The position numbers and the translations under genes were made by a program. Below, in pieces: positions 1-7,989 of a stretch of DNA of 64,000 bases (position 1 is the first letter of the stretch; each line of letters starts with the position of its first letter). Location: positions 1-64,000 of the forward strand of contig NZ_JAEHOH010000006.1 in assembly GCF_016522505.1 (NCBI RefSeq). The letters are read 5' to 3'. The notes under the pieces were generated by a model. That model worked only from the letters and a program-made list of their open reading frames with translations. It was not told where the DNA came from and did no database searches. The stretch comes from Leucobacter chromiisoli. Its GTDB lineage: Bacteria; Actinomycetota; Actinomycetes; Actinomycetales; Microbacteriaceae.

Positions 1-2
1 AG

Positions 3-227
3 GCGGCGCGACGTCAGGCGCTCGTGGAGTACCAGCATTCGAAGGTGCGCGACCGGTACGACGCCGACCTAATGATGGCCGGATTCTCGGACGGCTTCAC
101 TGAGTGTGCGTCACGACTCCCCAGCGATGGGGACATCGAGATCGCGATTCTTGGGCGCACGGCGACACAAGCGGCGAAAGCCGTGCATGCACTCATCGAA
201 CGAGGAATACTCGGCACTGACGCTTAG
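3..227 (+). CDS. Unknown protein, 5' end cut by window edge
   Basis: The frame is open from the left edge to a TAG at 225-227, so only the last 74 residues are seen; an internal GTG at 24 could also be a start. The sequence is mixed alpha/beta in composition, with GRTATQAAKAVHALIERGIL near the end, which resembles a helical segment that packs against a preceding domain. No family was recognised. It is on the + strand, opposite to the phage late genes, so it may belong to a separate early or lysogeny transcript. Confidence 0.4.
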   Translation, partial: AARRQALVEYQHSKVRDRYDADLMMAGFSDGFTECASRLPSDGDIEIAILGRTATQAAKAVHALIERGILGTDA

Positions 228-251
228 GTGCTAGCGGAAGGCTAGAGCTCA

Positions 252-515
252 TTACGCATCTGTGGATGAGCGCGTTCGCAACTCTAGTTCGTGGTTATCC
301 CTTGCTTTGCGCGCGAGATCATGAACGTGGGTTGAGATCCGTTCCACAATCTTCACGGATTCAAGAATGTTCGCATACGAGGAATCGAGAGATGAGACTG
401 GCTTCTCCAATCCCGGCTTGCTCAGCAATTCAGCGTAATGCGCTAGCAGGGCCGTGCTGGCCTCGAGTCCGCGGAGTTCTTTGTTCGTGATCCGATGCGG
501 AGTAGTTCTAGCCAT
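252..515 (-). CDS. Small helical protein of unknown function
   Basis: An 87-residue, mostly helical and highly charged protein starting MARTTPHRITNKELRG. The ATG at 515 is preferred over an in-frame TTG nine bases earlier because a TAGGTT box sits 7 nt upstream of the ATG, matching the leaderless pattern seen elsewhere in this window. The middle region (about residues 25-75) has heptad-like hydrophobic spacing compatible with a coiled coil or antiparallel helices. No family was recognised. It lies beyond the lysis genes, at the late-operon end, and is convergent with the partial gene to its left. Confidence 0.45.
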   Translation of the reverse strand: MARTTPHRITNKELRGLEASTALLAHYAELLSKPGLEKPVSSLDSSYANILESVKIVERISTHVHDLARKARDNHELELRTRSSTDA

Positions 516-586
516 ACCGCTCAACCTATCCCGCTAGTCGGGAAGCATCAATGCCCACTCGGCCGGGCAGCGGCCGGTTCGGGCGG

Positions 587-592
587 TAGTCT
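587..592 (+). promoter_or_regulatory. Putative -10 box (TAGTCT) for a leaderless 30-codon ORF
   Basis: TAGTCT ends 6 nt before the ATG at 599, which would place the transcription start at or next to the A of the start codon. No good -35 hexamer is visible. The same geometry recurs before 12429, 22319, 40847, 47268 and 62233. Confidence 0.4.
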
Positions 593-598
593 CGGATC

Positions 599-691
599 AT
601 GCTGACTGCCACTATACGTCTGGTCGAGACCCTCACTGTCGATGTGGCAGGTGGGGGTCTCGAAGCCGTGCAGGCGGAGAACGACGAATAG
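599..691 (+). CDS. Possible 30-residue leaderless microprotein
   Basis: ATG at 599 opens a short frame ending in TAG at 689-691, encoding 30 residues that begin MLTATIRLVETL and end acidic (QAENDE). There is no Shine-Dalgarno sequence, but a TAGTCT box lies exactly 6 nt upstream of the start. The stop codon runs directly into the hairpin at 691-724, so gene plus terminator would form a compact unit. It is on the opposite strand to the lysis genes. The protein is too short to assign a function, and a spurious ORF cannot be excluded. Confidence 0.35.
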   Translation: MLTATIRLVETLTVDVAGGGLEAVQAENDE

Positions 692-724
692 CCCCCGCCC
701 GGCTCCGAAGAGCAGGACGGGGGC
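691..724. terminator. Hairpin terminator at the end of the lysis genes
   Basis: GCCCCCGCCC (691-700) pairs with GGACGGGGGC (715-724) with one mismatch and a 14-nt loop. It lies 17 nt downstream of the last minus-strand lysis-region gene (stop at 741) and directly after the + strand microORF, so it could serve both strands. There is no long T-run on either side. Confidence 0.5.
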
Positions 725-740
725 GTGATCGTGTGTGGCG

Positions 741-1058
741 TCAGGCCGCGTGGCGACCGATGGACTGCAGCTTCTTGTCGGTGCCGGTGGGCTTGTACAG
801 GCCGAAGTGCATACCGACCGCGGTGAGGAACGCCGCGAGAGCGGTCAGGAGACCGATGCCGAGGTTGTAGGTCGTGCCGTCAGTGAGCGCTGCGCCGAGC
901 TCGGACAGCAGGCCCGTCACTGCCGAGAGGACCGCGAGTAGTACGGCCCGCTTCCCGGGATGCGTGATGGTCGAGGTGACCAGTCCCACCAGGAGGGGGA
1001 GCACGGTCGCAACGAGCACACCGATGATGAGTGCGGGTGGGACAACGAATTCGATCAA
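741..1058 (-). CDS. Holin-like phage membrane protein
   Basis: A 105-residue protein with two or three hydrophobic segments (about residues 4-30, 38-58 and 66-88) and a basic tail (KPTGTDKKLQSIGRHAA). It starts at TTG 1058; AGGAG sits six bases upstream and no ATG is available nearby. Position directly after the endolysin and two other membrane proteins, plus size and topology, fit a phage holin that lets the endolysin cross the membrane. There is no family-specific motif, so the assignment rests on topology and context. Confidence 0.6.
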   Translation of the reverse strand: MIEFVVPPALIIGVLVATVLPLLVGLVTSTITHPGKRAVLLAVLSAVTGLLSELGAALTDGTTYNLGIGLLTALAAFLTAVGMHFGLYKPTGTDKKLQSIGRHAA

Positions 1059-1067
1059 GGGGGTCTC

Positions 1068-1388
1068 CTAAGTTCGTGTCGGTCGGGACGGGGGTGGGGG
1101 CGGGAGCTGCCGGTAGATGTGGTCCACGAGCATGCGATTCCAGGCCCGCTCGATATCGAGCTCACCCTCGACCGAGGACATGCGGGATCTGATGTCGCGC
1201 ATGTCCTCTTGGTATTGGTCGATGAAAGCGTCGCGGTCGGCGATCGTGTCGCGGCGTGACTCTCGCTCACTGGTTGAGATGCCGTCTTCCTCATCGTGGC
1301 GCGCTTTCCGCCAGGACAGGATGAGGCCGCCCACCGCGACAAGCGATCCGAGTACGCCGGTGATGATCCCGATCCACTCCATACTCAC
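1068..1388 (-). CDS. Small phage membrane protein with coiled-coil tail
   Basis: A 106-residue protein with one N-terminal membrane segment (about residues 4-25, WIGIITGVLGSLVAVGGLIL) followed by a highly charged helical region (EDGISTSERESRRDTIADRD onward) and a proline-rich end (LPPPPPSRPTRT). The GTG start at 1388 overlaps the stop of the upstream gene (GTGA), implying translational coupling. This layout resembles accessory lysis proteins in actinophage lysis cassettes. A role as holin partner or spanin-like protein is inferred from context only. Confidence 0.55.
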   Translation of the reverse strand: MSMEWIGIITGVLGSLVAVGGLILSWRKARHDEEDGISTSERESRRDTIADRDAFIDQYQEDMRDIRSRMSSVEGELDIERAWNRMLVDHIYRQLPPPPPSRPTRT

Positions 1389-1807
1389 TTCCCCCTGTGG
1401 TGATCAGCGCGCAGCTTCGCGGCGTGCGCGGCGAGCTCCACTCCGCGGTAGGCGAGCGCGACCGTGAGCGCGGTGACGATGAACGCTTGCGTTGAGCGCG
1501 TGGACTCACCCTGTGCGACGAGTCCCCATACGGTGGCGGCGTAGACGAGGGTGCCGCCGGTCGCCGGCCACGACGCCACCCATTCGATGCGATACCGGTC
1601 CGCCGTTACGCCCCAGAGCGCTGTGAGCGCGCCGACCGTGGCGAGACTGGCCCACCAGTACATCAACGGCTCCCCGATAGTCCCCGCGATCGTTGTCGGG
1701 GTGAGGGTCATCGCCGCGATCCCGGCCCCGGCAACGAGGACGTAGAGAGTGGCGCGGATGCCGCGGAGCGCGGTTCGCCATCGGGGCGGGATGAACCGGT
1801 CCGGCAT
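1385..1807 (-). CDS. Phage membrane protein, possible second holin
   Basis: A 140-residue protein with about four hydrophobic segments (roughly residues 18-38, 45-66, 78-98 and 105-125) and a basic C-terminus rich in His, Arg and Lys. It lies 4 nt downstream of the endolysin gene and overlaps the next small membrane protein by GTGA. Three consecutive small membrane proteins after the endolysin suggest a holin and anti-holin or similar lysis-timing set. No specific family was recognised. Confidence 0.55.
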   Translation of the reverse strand: MPDRFIPPRWRTALRGIRATLYVLVAGAGIAAMTLTPTTIAGTIGEPLMYWWASLATVGALTALWGVTADRYRIEWVASWPATGGTLVYAATVWGLVAQGESTRSTQAFIVTALTVALAYRGVELAAHAAKLRADHHRGK

Positions 1808-1811
1808 CGGC

Positions 1812-2570
1812 CTACTCCCGGGGCTCGAGCTTGTCGAGGCGGGAGAGGATCTCCGCCTGCTGGTCGAGCATGACCTTCATCGACGGGAGCAGCCCGCCCG
1901 GCGTGCCCGCACTCGTCTTCGTGGACTTGAAGATCGCGTCGTAGACGATCTTCAGCATCCCGAGGACGCCGCGGATCGTGCCGCGCGACGTCTCGGAGGT
2001 GGTGAAGGTGGCGTCGTAGACGGCCTTGAGCTGCTTGGCCTGTTCGGGGGTCATGTCATCCTCCTGGGGAGTCGTAGATGGTGAGCCGGCGAGGATCTGG
2101 TTACCTCGCTGGACGATGTAGTCGAGACGCGCCCACAGGTAGGGGCCCGGGCATGCGGTCGCGTAGAACTCGCGGTGGCCGCGCACGCGGCTGCGGTCGA
2201 GGCGTCCCCAGCCGTAGCGGCGGCAGAGGTCCGCAGCGAGCTGCGCGATCCGCTCGAGCGCGGCGTCCGACACCGGCCAGTCCGGGGCACCTCCCGAGTT
2301 CTGGGTTTCGACCGTCACGGCAGGAGCGTCAGCGTCCCACGACCCCGACGTCCACGGCCGGTACTCCTCGGGCACCTGACCGACGAGAGAGCCGTCTGAG
2401 TAGAGGATGTAGCTCGCGCTGACCGCCTCGAATGGGTTCACGAGGCGAGCGTCACCGCCGCTCGTGCCAGCCCAATGGTGCACGATCAGGTATCGGACGG
2501 CTGTGCCCTGCCTCGGGCTGTACTTGCCGTGGTTTGCGACCGCGCGAGAGGCGAGTGCTGAGAAGCCCAT
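1812..2570 (-). CDS. Endolysin, N-acetylmuramoyl-L-alanine amidase
   Basis: This 252-residue protein cleaves the bond between muramic acid and the peptide stem to release phage progeny. The N-terminal part (about residues 20-160) is an Amidase_2/PGRP-type fold: LIVHHWAG gives the first zinc ligand (His31 or His32) and RGHREF...ACPG gives His132 and Cys140. The C-terminal part (about 170-252) contains two related helical stretches, KQLKAVYDATF and LKIVYDAIF, probably a cell-wall or oligomerisation element. The start is supported by AAGGAGG 7 nt upstream. A hairpin terminator separates it from the tail gene upstream, so it may have its own promoter. Confidence 0.92.
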   Translation of the reverse strand: MGFSALASRAVANHGKYSPRQGTAVRYLIVHHWAGTSGGDARLVNPFEAVSASYILYSDGSLVGQVPEEYRPWTSGSWDADAPAVTVETQNSGGAPDWPVSDAALERIAQLAADLCRRYGWGRLDRSRVRGHREFYATACPGPYLWARLDYIVQRGNQILAGSPSTTPQEDDMTPEQAKQLKAVYDATFTTSETSRGTIRGVLGMLKIVYDAIFKSTKTSAGTPGGLLPSMKVMLDQQAEILSRLDKLEPRE

Positions 2571-2589
2571 GGGCCCCTCCTTTCATGCG

Positions 2590-2614
2590 AAAAGCCCCGC
2601 TACTCGGCGGGGCT
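2590..2614 (-). terminator. Rho-independent terminator between tail and lysis modules
   Basis: AGCCCCGC (2593-2600) pairs perfectly with GCGGGGCT (2607-2614) around a 6-nt loop. On the minus strand the stem is followed by TTTT. The stop codon of the small gene at 2600 lies in the hairpin. It would separate tail from lysis transcription, at least partly. Confidence 0.75.
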
Positions 2615-2920
2615 CGGGTCGGTGTTCGGATCCGGGGACGCATCCTCGGGCGGGGCATCAGAGGGCGGGGTTTCGGTGGAGAGGATGTCTTCGACGGCGA
2701 CGAGGATCATCGCATCCGTGATCGCTGATTCATCAGCCCCGGGATCGGTCCCTTCCGCCTCCGTGTAGGCGCTCACCCACCCTTCCTGGGTAGCGAGCTC
2801 CCAGGCGCGATCATGCGCCCATTGCAGAGGCTCCACAACGTGGAGGGTCGCCGCGCACGCAGCGACCCTCGTCAGCAGGGTTCGGTCCTCCATGAGCCGA
2901 AACAGTTTCAGATATGACAC
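2600..2920 (-). CDS. Small tail-associated protein of unknown function
   Basis: A 106-residue protein. GTG at 2920 is chosen because AAAGGTGA lies just upstream; longer frames would overlap the fibre gene. The first half is helical (MEDRTLLTRVAACAATLHVV) and the last 25 residues are rich in Pro, Asp and Glu (TPPSDAPPEDASPDPNTD). A small protein between the last tail fibre gene and the lysin is common in siphoviruses. No function can be assigned. Confidence 0.6.
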   Translation of the reverse strand: MSYLKLFRLMEDRTLLTRVAACAATLHVVEPLQWAHDRAWELATQEGWVSAYTEAEGTDPGADESAITDAMILVAVEDILSTETPPSDAPPEDASPDPNTDPSPAE

Positions 2921-2948
2921 ATATTCACCTTTCGAAAGACGCCCAGCA

Positions 2949-5900
2949 CTAGGCCGGGGCGGGCAGATAACTGATGCCGCCGAACGAGACGTAGCCACCC
3001 TGACTGGTCTGCGACTGGATGCCGCCGTTGCCCATAATGTTCAACCTCACATAGACGCCACCATCAGCGGGGACGATATTGTCGTCACCACCATCGATCC
3101 GGAAACCGGGGGGCATGACAAATATCGGCTGCCCTTGTGGCATGATCACTCGTCCCCGTAACCAGACGACGCCGCCGACACGGCGATATCCGAACTCGTT
3201 TCCCACGAGATTCGTACCGCGAATCAAGGTTGGGTACACCCAGTCAGTATCGGAGGCGTACTCGACGGGATCGGCGAACCGAATGGTGCCAGTGCTCCGA
3301 GAGCGAATTTCATTGACGGCGATAGGAACATTCACGTCGATCGCGCTCTCGGCCGACGTGATCCGGTCGACGGTTAGGCGATCAAAGTTCCCATATGAGT
3401 ACAGCTGATCGTTGCTGTCAGTCCCAATACCGAACCCCGCGTAACGGTACTCACTGCCTCGGGCACCTGACGCATAGACCGAAGCTTGCGTGCCCTCAAC
3501 GGACCCATTCACACGGAACGTGGTATCGAGAGTTGCGACGGGTGCGACCCGGGATACCCCAAAGCTGGAGGAGTAGTACAACCCCTGCGAATTCCTCCGC
3601 GTGGGATCCGCACCACCGGCATACTGGGCCACACTGACACCGAGGCTGCTCATGTTCGCGAACCGGTAGGTGCTTCCGTCTGGCTGACGGACGTGAACGT
3701 TCAGCGGATCCAGTTGTGCATACTCCTGCGCTGTACCGCGGCTCACATTGAACGCACCATTGGCAGGCGACAGTGTCGACACCAGTTGGCCCGCCGAGTT
3801 ATAGGCGCGCAGACCAACCGCGGCGAGCTCGAAACGCTGCCCGCTTGGCGCAGTACGGATCAGAGCACCCGTGATCGTCATGCCGTCGATCGCGTTGGCG
3901 GCGAGCGTGCGGGCGAGGATCGCGCCATCCGCGATGACATCCTGCGTGATGATCTTCTCGGTCACCGTCAGCAGCTTCGCCTTGACGACGTTCGCGAACA
4001 GGTAGTCGATGACCGCCTGCCGCATGGCGCTGCCGCCCGTGACGTTGAGCTGGTCGACGTCGAGTTCCATGAACTGACCCGCGCGCGCCGCGAGATGCTG
4101 CGCGACGAGGTCCGAGATCACACCGGTCCCGACGGTCAGCTTCCCGACGTCGAGGTTCGCGATCGCCGAGGACGAGATCTTCGTCTCCTGCCACGCGGTA
4201 CCCGTGTGGCGCCACTCCTGCATGATGTCGCCAGTGCTCGCACCGGCGGCGATCTCCGCCGTGGTGGGCTGGCGTCGCCACAGGTCACCCGCATATGCCG
4301 TACCTGACGGCGACGAGGTCGAGTACAGCACCCGAGACTTCGTGCCCGCCATCGTCAGCGCGGAGTCGGCCCGCTCGTACGCGGTACGCGCCGCAGAAAA
4401 CGACGCGACCTTCGACACGGGCCCGTACGACCATGCGCCGGTCGACAGGACCGTCCGCACCACTGCGTAGAGACTTCGTGTCTCGCCCGCGCTGGGCGTC
4501 GGTTCGGTACCCGTCCACGGGGCTGGCGGCGGCGACGTGACGGGCACCGCGGGCTGTGATGCTGACAGCAGGTAGTACATCGTCAGCGTCGACACCGACG
4601 CTCCCGGGGCACCGGGAGCGCCCGGAGCGCCAGGCGCTCCCGGGTCACCCGGCGCTCCCGCGGCACCGGCCGAAGCCTTCGCCCACGACAGCAGCACCAG
4701 GAACGGCGTGCCCTGCGTCGTGACCGTCAGCGAGATCGTCCCCGACGCGGCACCCCCGAGCGTGGAATTTCCCTCCGCGCGCAGCACGAGCAGCCCGTTC
4801 CCGGTGGTGGTCGCCGGCGTAGTGAACTGCACCGTGATCCCAGAGGGGAGATTCGTGGCCGCGATCGTCGCCGCCGCCCTCTCGCTCCCCACCCAGCCGG
4901 AATACGGCACAGCGATCTCGGTCGCCGTCACGACTTTACCGTCGCTCGTGCACGGGATCGTGACCGCCTCGTTGCCCACTGCCACAGACACCGCCGACGC
5001 GCCAGCATCACCCGGCGCACCCTCGGGTCCCGTCGTGAGGACCGGCAACCCGACCACGACACTGCCGTCGCCGAGCGTGGTGATCGCGCGCCGCCAGACC
5101 CACTGCCCCTCGACGTACGCGGGCGGGGTCTGCGACCACCCCCCGCTCGGTTCCGCCGTCGGGGAGTCGCTGATCGCGTACTCGTCAACCTGCGACGCGA
5201 CGGCAGAGTCGGCCTTCTGCCGGGCTTCACTCGCTGTCGACTCCGCCGCGGCCAGCGCGGTCATGTTCTTCACGGACATCTTGGACACGAACGCGGCGGA
5301 TTCTCCTCCGCTTGCATCCATCCGCAGACGGACGATCACGGCCGACGCGCTGGAGGCCGTGTTGGTGCGTCGCACCGCGACCGAACGCTCACTCGTGCCC
5401 GCTGGGATGGTCACAGTCTCGAGGACACCACCGACAGTGACATCGAGGTAGAGGGGCTCCGTCCCTATGAGGATGAAGTCCGCGGCGATCTCAATGACGT
5501 CGCCGGGTGCGATCGGAACGATCGCAGCTGCATATGAGGTGCGGTTCACGGTCTCGGGGAGGAAGCTCGCCATATCGAGCGTCATCCCGATGATGAGACC
5601 GTCTCCGCGTGAGCGGCCACCGGTGCCGCTCCACCCGTCGAGGCCGTTGCTTCCGAGCGAGAAGATCGGATTCGGGAGCAGCTCGCCGGAGGCTGCGAGG
5701 CCTGCCTTACCCTGTGCGAGCGCGGCGGTCGCGGCGGCCTGGGCATCCGCTGCGAGCTTCCGGAGGGCGAGCTCCTCCGTCACATCCGACAGCGAGGTCT
5801 TATCGAGCTGGAACGTGCCCGTCGCGGCGTTGTTGATCTGGAACTTCGCCCAGATCTCGGTGACGCCCTCGGGGATGGTGTACTCCTGGGAGAGCTGCAC

Positions 5901-6707
5901 CCACTGTCCGACCGGGAGCTCACTGGTGCCCAGCACCTTCGTAGCGACATCGCTCGAGGTAGCGTTCGTGCGGAACATGACCTGCACGATGCCGGCTGCA
6001 CCGTCGACCGTCTTCCGCCACCACCCGCTGATCCGCCACACCTGACCGGCCGAGACCCGCACCCGTGAGGAGTGGATGGCTTCCCAGACGCCGGCCACGC
6101 TGACGCGCTCGGCGACGTGCTGGCCGTGCTTCGCGGTCGAGCTCGCCGCGGCCGAGAACGTCGACGAGGTCCACCCCTGCAGCCCGCTCTCGAACGATGA
6201 GTTCTCGATGCCGTTCACGCTGCTCGCGATCGCGTCGGCAAGACGCGCATTCGCTACGTCGGCCGCAGCCTGAGCGGTCTCCGCCTCCCCGAACGCCTCA
6301 TCGGCGCGGTCCTTCGCCGCGGTGATGCGCTGATCCGCACCCTCAAGGCCTGTCTCCGCGTTCGACAGGCGGTCTTCGAGTTCGGTGCGGGTCTGGTCGA
6401 TCTCATCACGGGCGTCGCCGAGCTCGCCCTCGAGGCGATCCGCGAGGGTCTTCGCGTACTCCGACTGGTCCCACGCCTCCCAGGCATCATCGCCAGCGAG
6501 CAGCGTCGAGTCCTCGAGATCGGGGAGCGCCTCGGTGGCGAGCTTCGCGTCCTCCGCGACCTCCACCACAGGAAGATCATCCTCACCCACCGGGACGGTA
6601 GTGCGGGACACCTGACCCGTCCTGGAGATCGCGGAGATCCGCTCCGCGGTGTTCTTCGCGGTCTGCGCCTGGCGGCGGAGCTGCACCTTGCGTGCGAGGC
6701 TAGTCAT
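2949..6707 (-). CDS. Large tail fibre or receptor-binding protein with collagen-like repeats
   Basis: A 1252-residue protein. The ATG at 6707 overlaps the upstream TGA (ATGA) and has GGGAG upstream, so it is preferred over a longer frame. Residues about 85-160 form a charged coiled coil (DRLEGELGDARDEIDQTRTE). Around 165-300 and 345-480 there are two beta-rich modules of carbohydrate-binding type (NSSFESGLQGW..., PIFSLGSNGLDGW...). Residues about 682-706 are collagen-like Gly-X-Y repeats (GAPGDPGAPGAP). A trimerising helical region (about 880-980, DLVAQHLAARAGQF) precedes a beta-rich C-terminal half. This fits a trimeric host-recognition fibre. Confidence 0.85.
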   Translation of the reverse strand: MTSLARKVQLRRQAQTAKNTAERISAISRTGQVSRTTVPVGEDDLPVVEVAEDAKLATEALPDLEDSTLLAGDDAWEAWDQSEYAKTLADRLEGELGDARDEIDQTRTELEDRLSNAETGLEGADQRITAAKDRADEAFGEAETAQAAADVANARLADAIASSVNGIENSSFESGLQGWTSSTFSAAASSTAKHGQHVAERVSVAGVWEAIHSSRVRVSAGQVWRISGWWRKTVDGAAGIVQVMFRTNATSSDVATKVLGTSELPVGQWVQLSQEYTIPEGVTEIWAKFQINNAATGTFQLDKTSLSDVTEELALRKLAADAQAAATAALAQGKAGLAASGELLPNPIFSLGSNGLDGWSGTGGRSRGDGLIIGMTLDMASFLPETVNRTSYAAAIVPIAPGDVIEIAADFILIGTEPLYLDVTVGGVLETVTIPAGTSERSVAVRRTNTASSASAVIVRLRMDASGGESAAFVSKMSVKNMTALAAAESTASEARQKADSAVASQVDEYAISDSPTAEPSGGWSQTPPAYVEGQWVWRRAITTLGDGSVVVGLPVLTTGPEGAPGDAGASAVSVAVGNEAVTIPCTSDGKVVTATEIAVPYSGWVGSERAAATIAATNLPSGITVQFTTPATTTGNGLLVLRAEGNSTLGGAASGTISLTVTTQGTPFLVLLSWAKASAGAAGAPGDPGAPGAPGAPGAPGASVSTLTMYYLLSASQPAVPVTSPPPAPWTGTEPTPSAGETRSLYAVVRTVLSTGAWSYGPVSKVASFSAARTAYERADSALTMAGTKSRVLYSTSSPSGTAYAGDLWRRQPTTAEIAAGASTGDIMQEWRHTGTAWQETKISSSAIANLDVGKLTVGTGVISDLVAQHLAARAGQFMELDVDQLNVTGGSAMRQAVIDYLFANVVKAKLLTVTEKIITQDVIADGAILARTLAANAIDGMTITGALIRTAPSGQRFELAAVGLRAYNSAGQLVSTLSPANGAFNVSRGTAQEYAQLDPLNVHVRQPDGSTYRFANMSSLGVSVAQYAGGADPTRRNSQGLYYSSSFGVSRVAPVATLDTTFRVNGSVEGTQASVYASGARGSEYRYAGFGIGTDSNDQLYSYGNFDRLTVDRITSAESAIDVNVPIAVNEIRSRSTGTIRFADPVEYASDTDWVYPTLIRGTNLVGNEFGYRRVGGVVWLRGRVIMPQGQPIFVMPPGFRIDGGDDNIVPADGGVYVRLNIMGNGGIQSQTSQGGYVSFGGISYLPAPA

Positions 6708-7981
6708 AGAGCATCTCCCAACATGAGGTCGCAGGTGTCGAGGTCGATCCAGTCGATCTCTTCGATACGCCGCCACAGCTGTTTGCGGCCCAGCCGCGAC
6801 ACGGTGCAGTCGACGAGGATCTCGTCGCCGACCTGGAACGATCCGCGGGGCGCGTTCGGGTGTGAGGTGTCGACGCGGATCGCAGCGACACGGAACGGGA
6901 CGCTGCGGCGGGCGAGTTCGTTCCTGGCAAGCGTCTCGAGGACGCTCTTCTTGGTGACGTGCTTCGCGTCGAGCACGTACGGCTTGACGAGGCGGCCGTC
7001 GTTCTCGGTGAGGGTGACGCGCAGCGCAGCCCTGCCTTCCCCGGCACCGATCGCGACGACCTGGTTCGCGAACTCCGCGGAGTCGGCCTCCACGGTGACG
7101 GCCTCGATGATGTTGTCACCCTCGATGAACGCGAGCTCATCCTGCCGACGCCCCACACGGGGCAGGATCCGGATCTCCTTCAAGATTCTCGTGCGGTCAG
7201 CGTTCCACCCGGACCACTCGACCCACTCATGGCCGGCCTCCTCGATCGCGTCCTGCATCTCCGTAAGACAGTCAGGGGTATCCCACCAGAGGATCTTCCA
7301 CGCCCCACCGTCCTCCTTCACGCGGGTCTTCGCTGCGGACAGGCGCGCATCGGCGGCCTTCTTCGCCGCGTTCGCCGCGTCGGACTGCGCCTTCCGCGAC
7401 TCCACGAGCGCCTTATTCGCCGGCGTGGGTGACGCCTTCGCCTGCGCCCTGGCCGCATCCAGGTTCCGCTTCGCGGCATCCGCTGCGGCCTTCGCGGCCG
7501 TCGCCGCGGACTGCGCCTGCGCGAGCGCCTGATCGGATGACGTGCCGACCTTCACACCCGTGCTGCCAGTGACAGTCACATTAATGTTGCTGCGGGTCTG
7601 TGATTGCACGTGCGCCCAGATGTGCCGCACGACGTCGGCGACGTCCACGTTCACGCCGTTGTACTCGCCCGTGTATGGGCGGCCGTCAAGAAACGCGGAG
7701 AAACCAGCGCCCTCAATCGTCCACTCCTCATCGGGGTAGGCGGAGCGAGTGGCCAACCAGGTGCCGCGGATCACGCCGTCTGCCTCTTCGTGGACGAACG
7801 CGGCGTACTGATCGATCAGGAGATCCCCGGTCGCGGTGCGCAGATCGCCGAGGTCCGGGGCGATGCTGCCGGAGAGGCGGCCCGGACCACACAGCACACG
7901 AGACGCTCCTGTCACATCGATCGGAATATCCAGCTCGAGGAAGCGGCCGTCCGAGGCGCGTTCGACGATGTACCGCAGCAT
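6704..7981 (-). CDS. Minor tail protein, Gp37-like tail-tip protein
   Basis: A 425-residue protein between the distal tail protein genes and the fibre gene. The N-terminal region (LRYIVERASDGRFLELDIPI, then RLSGSIAPDLGDL) and the overall pattern resemble the Siphovirus ReqiPepy6 Gp37-like tail proteins, which form part of the baseplate hub. An alanine-rich helical insertion (about residues 150-210, SAATAAKAAADAAKRNLDAA) looks like a coiled coil. It is translationally coupled to the fibre gene by an ATGA overlap. The family assignment is from memory of sequence style and position. Confidence 0.7.
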   Translation of the reverse strand: MLRYIVERASDGRFLELDIPIDVTGASRVLCGPGRLSGSIAPDLGDLRTATGDLLIDQYAAFVHEEADGVIRGTWLATRSAYPDEEWTIEGAGFSAFLDGRPYTGEYNGVNVDVADVVRHIWAHVQSQTRSNINVTVTGSTGVKVGTSSDQALAQAQSAATAAKAAADAAKRNLDAARAQAKASPTPANKALVESRKAQSDAANAAKKAADARLSAAKTRVKEDGGAWKILWWDTPDCLTEMQDAIEEAGHEWVEWSGWNADRTRILKEIRILPRVGRRQDELAFIEGDNIIEAVTVEADSAEFANQVVAIGAGEGRAALRVTLTENDGRLVKPYVLDAKHVTKKSVLETLARNELARRSVPFRVAAIRVDTSHPNAPRGSFQVGDEILVDCTVSRLGRKQLWRRIEEIDWIDLDTCDLMLGDAL

Positions 7982-7989
7982 GCCGCCTC

